Origin: Desulfosporosinus sp. OT
GTDB taxonomy: Bacteria > Bacillota > Desulfitobacteriia > Desulfitobacteriales > Desulfitobacteriaceae
Direction of reading: 5' to 3'
Assembly (NCBI RefSeq): GCF_000224515.1
Contig: NZ_AGAF01000148.1
Location: forward strand, 1-64,000
DNA: 64,000 nt
Below the pieces are notes generated by a model. The model did no database searches. It had not been told where the DNA came from and saw only the letters and a list, made by a program, of their open reading frames with translations. A program made the translations under genes and the position numbers. Every line of letters begins with the position of its first letter. Position 1 is the stretch's first letter. Of the stretch, positions 58,750 through 64,000 are shown piece after piece.

Positions 58750-60408
58750 TTATATCTTTGGCAATTCAAAGGAACTCTTTAAGGACACAATTCTATTAAA
58801 GACCAAATGTTCTGGCGTGGAATTTGAAGGATCCACATTGAAATATCCGTGTCTGAAAAATTGGAATTTTTCCTGGGGCTTTGAATCTTTAATGTTTGGC
58901 TCGACAAATCCCTGGACAATCTCCAGAGATTTGGGATTAATGTGTTCTAGAAAAGATGCTTCGTCTGTCAGATCTTCATCTAAAATTAAAGCTTCATATA
59001 ATCTGCACTCTGCAGGTACAGCTTGGGAGGCTTCCACCCAGTGGATCGTACCTTTGACCTTTCTTCCCGTGAAGCCTGATCCGCTCTTGGTTTCTGGATC
59101 GTACGTGCAGTACAGCTCAATGACTTTTCCCGAGTCATCCTTGAGTACATCATGGCATTTAATAAAATATGCGTTTTTCAACCGGACTTCATTTCCAGGG
59201 AAAAGCCTATGATACTTAGCTGGAGGATTCTCCATAAAGTCCTCTTGTTCAATATAAATTTCTCGAGAAAAAGGAATTTGTCTAGTACCCATCTCTGGGT
59301 TTTCTGGGTTAACTTCGGCTTCCAACATCTCTATCTGACCCTCTGGATAATTGGTTATGATCACCTTAAGTGGCTCGAGCACAGCCATAGTTCTCGGTGC
59401 CTTAAGCTTTAAGTCTTCTCTAATAAAATGTTCCAACATTTTGCTATCCACAACGCTATCCGCTTTGGCTACCCCAATCTCTCGAGCGAAATTGCGCATT
59501 GCTTCTGGCGTATATCCCTTGCGTCGAAGCCCTGAGATGGTAGGCATCCTCGGATCATCCCAACCATCCACGACATGCTCATCAACCAATTGCTTAAGCT
59601 TTCGCTTACTCATAACCGTATTTGTGATATTCAAACGGGCAAATTCATATTGGTGAGGAATGTTCTCCATTTCACACTCCCGAATGACCCAATCATACAA
59701 GGGGCGATGATCCTCAAATTCCAACGTACAAATCGAGTGTGTGACTCCTTCTATAGCATCTTCCAACGGATGGGCAAAATCATACATAGGGTAAATACAC
59801 CACTTATCTCCTGTATTATGATGGGTGGCATGAGCAATCCGGTAAAGGACAGGATCTCGCATATTAATATTCGGTGAGGCCATGTCAATTTTGGCGCGCA
59901 AAACCTTTTGTCCATCTGCAAATTCCCCATTGCGCATGCGTTCAAATAACGCTAGATTTTCTTCGACTGTCCGATCACGATAAGGGCTTGATTGACCTAC
60001 TTCTGTTAAAGATCCACGCATTTTTCGAATTTCCTCTGCTGTGGAATCACATGCATACGCTTTACCCTTTTTAATAAGCAACACTGCCCGGTTGTACATT
60101 TCCTCAAAATAATCTGACGCAAAAAATAAACTATCCCATTCATACCCTAACCACATTACATCTTCCTTGATGGATTCCACATATTCTGTTTCTTCTTTGG
60201 TTGGATTCGTGTCATCAAAACGCAAATGGGTTTTGCCATTGAATTCGTCCGCTAATTCAAAATTTATAATAATTGATTTAGCATGACCAATATGTAAATA
60301 ACCATTAGGCTCCGGTGGGAACCGCGTGATAATGTGTTGAACTTTACCTGACTTCAAATCCTCATTAACAATGTTCTTAAGAAAATTAGAGGTGGATTTG
60401 CTTTCCAT
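58750..60408 (-). CDS. glnS: Glutaminyl-tRNA synthetase
   Basis: Class I synthetase charging tRNA(Gln) directly, 552 residues. The HIGH motif is in [16 protein letters not shown] (39-42) and the second motif is [22 protein letters not shown] and the C-terminal beta-barrel anticodon domain ([20 protein letters not shown]) are typical of GlnRS, not GluRS. The ATG at 60408 has AAAGG 9 nt upstream. Most Firmicutes lack GlnRS and use GatCAB, so this gene marks a subset of Clostridia and suggests past transfer. Confidence 0.95.
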   Translation of the reverse strand: MESKSTSNFLKNIVNEDLKSGKVQHIITRFPPEPNGYLHIGHAKSIIINFELADEFNGKTHLRFDDTNPTKEETEYVESIKEDVMWLGYEWDSLFFASDYFEEMYNRAVLLIKKGKAYACDSTAEEIRKMRGSLTEVGQSSPYRDRTVEENLALFERMRNGEFADGQKVLRAKIDMASPNINMRDPVLYRIAHATHHNTGDKWCIYPMYDFAHPLEDAIEGVTHSICTLEFEDHRPLYDWVIRECEMENIPHQYEFARLNITNTVMSKRKLKQLVDEHVVDGWDDPRMPTISGLRRKGYTPEAMRNFAREIGVAKADSVVDSKMLEHFIREDLKLKAPRTMAVLEPLKVIITNYPEGQIEMLEAEVNPENPEMGTRQIPFSREIYIEQEDFMENPPAKYHRLFPGNEVRLKNAYFIKCHDVLKDDSGKVIELYCTYDPETKSGSGFTGRKVKGTIHWVEASQAVPAECRLYEALILDEDLTDEASFLEHINPKSLEIVQGFVEPNIKDSKPQEKFQFFRHGYFNVDPSNSTPEHLVFNRIVSLKSSFELPKI

Positions 60409-60511
60409 CCATATCAACCTTTCTCTCTAATGTGTTCATGTTCCTGTCAAATTTCACTCTTGACCTAAATAATACTGCATACATGGAGAGAGTTCAACTT
60501 ACCCTTTCAAG

Positions 60512-60630
60512 AAAACTTGGCTGGCGCCCGCACGAAGACAATGTCTTCGCACGTATTAGCCCTTCTTGCAGACACTGTCTTCGCACGTGTTAGCCTTAGT
60601 GAAGGGTGGTTGCCGCGCAGCGACATGGGA
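60512..60630 (+). repeat. Long family B repeat with a tandem inner module
   Basis: Starts GAAAACTTGGCTGGCGCC. The module around GAAGACAATGTCTTCGCACG (60534-60571) is repeated with a 34-nt period (GACACTGTCTTCGCACGTGT from 60572). The remaining part of the 375-nt spacer 60409-60783 has a terminator at 60641-60675 and no gene. A TCAGAAAGTATAAG remnant at about 60676 resembles the end of other copies. Confidence 0.6.
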
Positions 60631-60640
60631 GTCCGATAGT

Positions 60641-60675
60641 ATGATAAAGGGAGGCAATGTGCCTCCCTTTATCAT
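60641..60675. terminator. Terminator after the HtrA-like gene
   Basis: Arms 60641-60656 and 60660-60675 pair perfectly over 16 nt with a 3-nt loop. It lies 108 nt past the stop of the protease gene in the direction of transcription, and separates it from glnS. Confidence 0.75.
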
Positions 60676-60783
60676 ACCAAGTCAGAAAGTATAAGTTTCA
60701 GAGCTCAGCTCTAATCTCCAATATCCTGGTTTGAGTATTAGCCTGCAGAGACACTTCGCTATCCTTGGCCATGAACCCATTTC

Positions 60784-61935
60784 TTATTGAGGCTTAATTT
60801 CCGTAAGCGTTACTGAAACATCTTGTGTCTTGTTGTTGCGGTAAATCGTAACGGTAACCTTGTCACCCGGATTGTATTTAAACAACTCGTGGGTTAACTC
60901 TAGAGAACTCTTAATTTCCTTGTTATTAAGCTTGGTCAAAACATCACCTGCAATGATTCCAGCTCGATCAGCAGGGCCTCCGAGTGTTACCTTGGAAACA
61001 TAAGCCCCAGCTGGCCATCCTCGTTGACTTGCATATTCGGCCGTATACCGAGGATCTATTTGAACATTAAGTCCCGGATGGCTGGCATACCCTTTCTCAA
61101 TTAGCTGTTTAATCGTCGGTAAAGCGTCTGAAATCGGGATGGCAAAGCCCATTCCCTCAAATCCTGCTTCCTGATTCTTAGCAGAATTAATCCCGATAAC
61201 TTGACCCTGGTAATTTACAAGTGGACCACCACTATTTCCTGGATTAATGGCGGCATCGGTCTGGATGAGGTTAAAACTCGCTTCCCCCGGGATGTCTAGA
61301 ATTCGGTTTGTTGCTGAAACAACACCGGTAGTCACGGAACGTGCAAATTCTTGCCCACCTGGGTTTCCAATCGCCACGACAGGTTCACCGACCTGAAGTT
61401 TTGTCGAATCTCCCTGCTGTGTGGCGGTTAGACCTTGGGTATCTGCAATCTGAACCACTGCTAAGTCCGTACGATCGTCGGCCCCTACCAATTTCGCATT
61501 AATATTTCGGCCATCGGCCAGACTTACAACGAGCTTTTCTGCACCTTCAACAACATGATTGTTCGTCACAATGTAGCCATGTTGCGAATCAACAATAAAA
61601 CCTGAGCCGCTCCCTATTTCGGTAAGCCCGCCCCCACCGAACAAAGTGCCTTTAGATTGAAAATTAGCTATTCCAACTACTGCTGGCCCCGTTGCCTTGG
61701 CAATCTGAGCGACAGGAAAATTGGTAACCCCCTCTGTTTTAATGATAGGGGTTGTTGTCCCGCCATTTAAGACCACTTGATTTGTGGGGGCTGGTTGTTT
61801 ATTCCCATAGATGGAAGGCACCAACGCCACTGCTATGACCCCACCCAGTAAAGCGCTAATTAAGGCAACTACAATAATTGCGAAATAATGGGGTCTTCTC
61901 TTTGAATAATCATCTCTATCGTTGTAATAGCTCAT
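60784..61935 (-). CDS. HtrA/DegP-type membrane-anchored serine protease
   Basis: Envelope quality-control protease, 383 residues. One N-terminal membrane span (YFAIIVVALISALLGGVIAVALV), a trypsin-like domain with triad His127 (TNNHVVEGA), Asp157 (DDRTDLAVV) and Ser235 (NPGNSGGPLV), and a C-terminal PDZ domain (GAYVSKVTLGGPADRAGIIAGDVLTKLNNKEIKSS). It follows the WalJ-type gene by 21 nt, as yycK (htrC) follows yycJ in Bacillus. No walKR genes are in the window. Confidence 0.94.
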   Translation of the reverse strand: MSYYNDRDDYSKRRPHYFAIIVVALISALLGGVIAVALVPSIYGNKQPAPTNQVVLNGGTTTPIIKTEGVTNFPVAQIAKATGPAVVGIANFQSKGTLFGGGGLTEIGSGSGFIVDSQHGYIVTNNHVVEGAEKLVVSLADGRNINAKLVGADDRTDLAVVQIADTQGLTATQQGDSTKLQVGEPVVAIGNPGGQEFARSVTTGVVSATNRILDIPGEASFNLIQTDAAINPGNSGGPLVNYQGQVIGINSAKNQEAGFEGMGFAIPISDALPTIKQLIEKGYASHPGLNVQIDPRYTAEYASQRGWPAGAYVSKVTLGGPADRAGIIAGDVLTKLNNKEIKSSLELTHELFKYNPGDKVTVTIYRNNKTQDVSVTLTEIKPQ

Positions 61936-61956
61936 AGCCTAACCCTCCTCTATCTA

Positions 61957-62766
61957 TTATTCCCTTAATACAACCAGTTCATGCGGAGTATACCGTGGAG
62001 CAACCTGCACCTGCACATCTGGGCACCTTTTAGCGGTATTCAACTCTTTCAGAATACGCAAAACTGTCGACAACGCGATTTCCGGAGTATTGTTTTCTTC
62101 ACTCAAATGAGCTAGCATAACCCGTTGGGTATTTCCTTCAATCCACTCAGCAAGTCCTTCGGCCAGCTGCTTGTTCTCTAGATGACCGTAGTGTCCGCTG
62201 ATCCTTTTTTTAAGATACCATGGATAGGAACCGTTCCATAATCGTTCATCATCATAGTTGGCTTCGACAATAAAGGCGTCACAGCCTTTCAAATGCTGAT
62301 GCATCTCTTCGGTGATTCTTCCACTATCCGTGGCAATTCCAATCGCTAGGTTTCCCTTGTCTTTATTCTTCGACCGCGAGACTTTTAAGCCGTAACTTTC
62401 TCGGCTATCGTGAGACGTAGGATAAAGGAAAACGTCTAGACCTGCACAAGAAAACGAATCTCGTACATCAATCCGCTGGTTTTCAGCAATCTTGCCAAGG
62501 GAAGGACCCATCACCTCCCACAACCCAGTCGTGGCATAGATCGGTATCTTTAATTTACGAGCGAGCACACCTACACCACGGATATGATCTACGTGTTCAT
62601 GGGTAACAACGATCCCTTCAATTTTTGATTCCGATATGCTTAAGCGCGAGAGGTTATACAGTAGGCTCTTACCACTAATGCCACAATCTACAAGCAAATG
62701 CCTGTCGTCATCTCCCACGAGAATTGCGTTTCCGGAACTTCCGCTCGCCAGTGTTGTAAAATGCAA
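61957..62766 (-). CDS. walJ: MBL-fold metallo-hydrolase, WalJ/YycJ type
   Basis: Metallo-beta-lactamase-fold protein of 269 residues, linked in Firmicutes to DNA repair or cell-wall control. It starts FTTLASGSSGNAILVGDDDRHLLVDCG and has the metal motif VVTHEHVDHIRG, TSHDSRESYG and GHYGHLENKQLAEGL. TTG start at 62766 with GGGGGG 8 nt upstream. Between the TPR gene and the HtrA-like gene; the yycJ-htrC pairing supports the name, though B. subtilis has it in the walRK operon. Confidence 0.9.
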   Translation of the reverse strand: MHFTTLASGSSGNAILVGDDDRHLLVDCGISGKSLLYNLSRLSISESKIEGIVVTHEHVDHIRGVGVLARKLKIPIYATTGLWEVMGPSLGKIAENQRIDVRDSFSCAGLDVFLYPTSHDSRESYGLKVSRSKNKDKGNLAIGIATDSGRITEEMHQHLKGCDAFIVEANYDDERLWNGSYPWYLKKRISGHYGHLENKQLAEGLAEWIEGNTQRVMLAHLSEENNTPEIALSTVLRILKELNTAKRCPDVQVQVAPRYTPHELVVLRE

Positions 62767-62783
62767 TATGTAGACCCCCCATA

Positions 62784-63491
62784 TTACTTTCCAGTCGTTG
62801 CAGGATTCGCTTGTCCATTTTTCAAGGTAGGATTTGATAAGCCATTCGTTGCAGGATTTGTGACTCCATTGTTCGTAGGAGCTTTAAGCTGGTTCTGAGC
62901 CTGGCTTATCAATGCTCCTATTTGCGCTTTTTCTGTACTATCTGTAGCCAAACTCTGAGCCTTCTGCCACTGGGTGATAGCCCCTGTAAGATCTTGCTTC
63001 GCATTAGCCAAAAAAATGCCATAATTGACCAATCCGTTTAAAAATTCAGGTTTAATGCTCAATGCCTCTTTAAAACTCTTGTCTGCTAGATCATTATCCC
63101 CACTTTTAAAGGCAGCGGTTGCCATATCAACCATAACACCCGGATCTTTATTGGTCTTTAAAACATTTTGGTAAGCCTCAACAGCATGTTTAAAGTTCTC
63201 TTGTACCTCCGTGGGGGCGACATCTTCGGCTGCTACTCCAGCATCATAATATTCATTGCCTAAGTCTGTCTGTAGCTGTACATTGCTTGGATTTGCCTTG
63301 ACCTGCTCAGCGATCGCTGCTAAGCGTACTTTTTTGGCCTGATAATCGGCGGCAGCATTGGTCGGACTGTTTGAGTCAGGAGAAGGTAAACCACTACCAC
63401 TAAAGAAAAGAGAGAATCCGGACGCAACCATAGCAATACTAATCAGAATAACAAGAACCACCGCAAAACCACGATGCTGTTTTTTATTCAA
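62784..63491 (-). CDS. Membrane-anchored TPR protein
   Basis: A 235-residue protein with an N-terminal membrane span (GFAVVLVILISIAMVASGFSLFF) and an outside helical region of three to four tetratricopeptide-like repeats (LQTDLGNEYYDAGVAAEDVA, HAVEAYQNVLKTNKDP, KSFKEALSIKPEFLNGLVNYGIFLA). C-terminal 30 residues are Asn, Gly and Pro rich. TTG start at 63491 with AAGGAGG 7 nt upstream; the ATG at 63512 has no site. Probably a scaffold; 18 nt before the WalJ gene. Confidence 0.82.
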   Translation of the reverse strand: MNKKQHRGFAVVLVILISIAMVASGFSLFFSGSGLPSPDSNSPTNAAADYQAKKVRLAAIAEQVKANPSNVQLQTDLGNEYYDAGVAAEDVAPTEVQENFKHAVEAYQNVLKTNKDPGVMVDMATAAFKSGDNDLADKSFKEALSIKPEFLNGLVNYGIFLANAKQDLTGAITQWQKAQSLATDSTEKAQIGALISQAQNQLKAPTNNGVTNPATNGLSNPTLKNGQANPATTGK

Positions 63492-63566
63492 ACGGCTCGC
63501 CTCCTTGACCATTTAATTCCAGATACCATTGTAACACACCTTTTCAGACCATCCAATATTAAGAAC

Positions 63567-64000
63567 CTAACAGCGGATTTCTGGGACGGGAGATGATACA
63601 TCAGCTAAACGATCGTTATTTTGGAGACTTTCCTTGATTTTAATATATAGTGCTACCTCTAAGCGTTTCTTTTGAAGTTCACACCCTAAGGTATACACTT
63701 CCGTCAGTTTTTGAGTAGAAGCTACGTTAGCCGCATGACACCCCCCGCTACAAGCAAAGCGTGCCCAACACTCCCGGCAAGTCGATTTTGCATAGACATT
63801 TGCTGAGCGAAAGTCTTTAACCACCTCGGGCTTAAGTTGAAGAGGATTCTCGTTATAGAGTGACCCCAGCTTATAGGCTTCCTGCCCTACAAACTGATGG
63901 CATGGATAAAGATCGCCTTCCGGGGAAATTGCCACATACTCGTGACCAGCTCCGCATCCCGAAAGCCGTTTAAGCAAACAGGGTCCCTGATCTAAGGCGA
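63567..64000 (-). CDS. scfB: SCIFF peptide maturase (radical SAM/SPASM), 3' part only
   Basis: The frame runs off the window, so only about 144 C-terminal residues are seen. They form the SPASM domain: CGAGHEYVAISPEGDLYPCHQFVGQ, STCRECWARFACSGGCHAANVA and LGCELQKKR. This matches the thioether-forming maturase of the Six-Cysteines-in-Forty-Five peptide, a ribosomal peptide nearly universal in Clostridia. The SCIFF precursor gene and the radical SAM core should lie just beyond the right edge. Confidence 0.88.
   Translation of the reverse strand, partial: ALDQGPCLLKRLSGCGAGHEYVAISPEGDLYPCHQFVGQEAYKLGSLYNENPLQLKPEVVKDFRSANVYAKSTCRECWARFACSGGCHAANVASTQKLTEVYTLGCELQKKRLEVALYIKIKESLQNNDRLADVSSPVPEIRC

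Overview
The window reads as a chromosomal segment of an endospore-forming, anaerobic low-to-mid GC Firmicute of the Clostridia, most like the Peptococcaceae (Desulfosporosinus / Desulfitobacterium type). The reasons are the sporulation and germination genes (spoIID, a SpoIIQ-like gene, spoIIID, spo0F, sleB-ypeB), a SCIFF-peptide maturase at the right edge, strong GGAGG-type ribosome binding sites, and many TTG and GTG starts. Almost everything is on the minus strand. Only three genes (a glycosyltransferase at 8.8 kb, a radical SAM protein at 54.2 kb and a YbaK deacylase at 56.7 kb) are on the plus strand. I see no tRNA, rRNA, CRISPR array, prophage or intact insertion sequence.

Layout, left to right. 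0-2.6 kb: a polar amino acid ABC transporter (binding lipoprotein, permease, ATPase). 3-8.6 kb: a zinc-ribbon protein, the competence pair comFA-comFC, a small membrane protein, an O-antigen ligase-like polymerase and fabZ. 8.8-12.7 kb: a GT4 glycosyltransferase, then the SigI/RsgI sigma/anti-sigma pair behind a TagA/WecG glycosyltransferase. 13.3-18.8 kb: mbl, spoIIID, spoIIQ-like, spoIID, murA and a YwmB-like gene. 19-26 kb: the complete F1Fo ATP synthase operon (atpZ-I-B-E-F-H-A-G-D-C). 26-35.5 kb: wecB, comEB, upp, glyA, ywlG, rpiB, ywlE, mntP, sua5, prmC and prfA. 35.5-41 kb: a DUF1385 protein, rpmE, glpX, transaldolase, fba, a zinc-ribbon protein and spo0F. 41-48.8 kb: a divergent alanine racemase with a FemX-like transferase, pyrG, rpoE, argS and ywiB. 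49-54 kb: ypeB-sleB, a repeat-bearing membrane protein, floA, nfeD and a DUF1836 regulator. 54-64 kb: radical SAM, UgtP-like glycosyltransferase, ybaK, NlpC/P60 hydrolase, a 53-residue small protein, glnS, an HtrA protease, a WalJ-type hydrolase, a TPR protein and the truncated SCIFF maturase.

The block from argS to mbl keeps, with few insertions, the gene order known around the Bacillus subtilis argS-rpoE-pyrG-spo0F-fba-tal and prfA-ywl-glyA-upp-atp-ywmB-murA-spoIID-spoIIID-mbl regions. It is therefore a conserved backbone that ties energy, central carbon, translation, envelope and sporulation functions together. Cell-envelope work is the commonest theme: murA, spoIID, mbl, sleB, NlpC/P60, FemX/Alr, WecB, TagA and the glycosyltransferases.

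The novelty is mostly between the genes. It includes several families of short palindromic repeats sharing modules across the window, and a 0.78 kb gene-free mosaic of hairpins at 43.5-44.2 kb. There is a hairpin that would loop out the excess distance between the floA Shine-Dalgarno and its ATG, and a perfect 48-nt palindrome shared by two convergent genes. Others are a DnaA-box cluster far from any replication gene, an unannotated 53-residue gene with its own ribosome site and terminator, and a SpoIIQ-like protein that keeps zinc ligands but has lost both catalytic histidines. All calls come from reading the sequence; no database search was possible.
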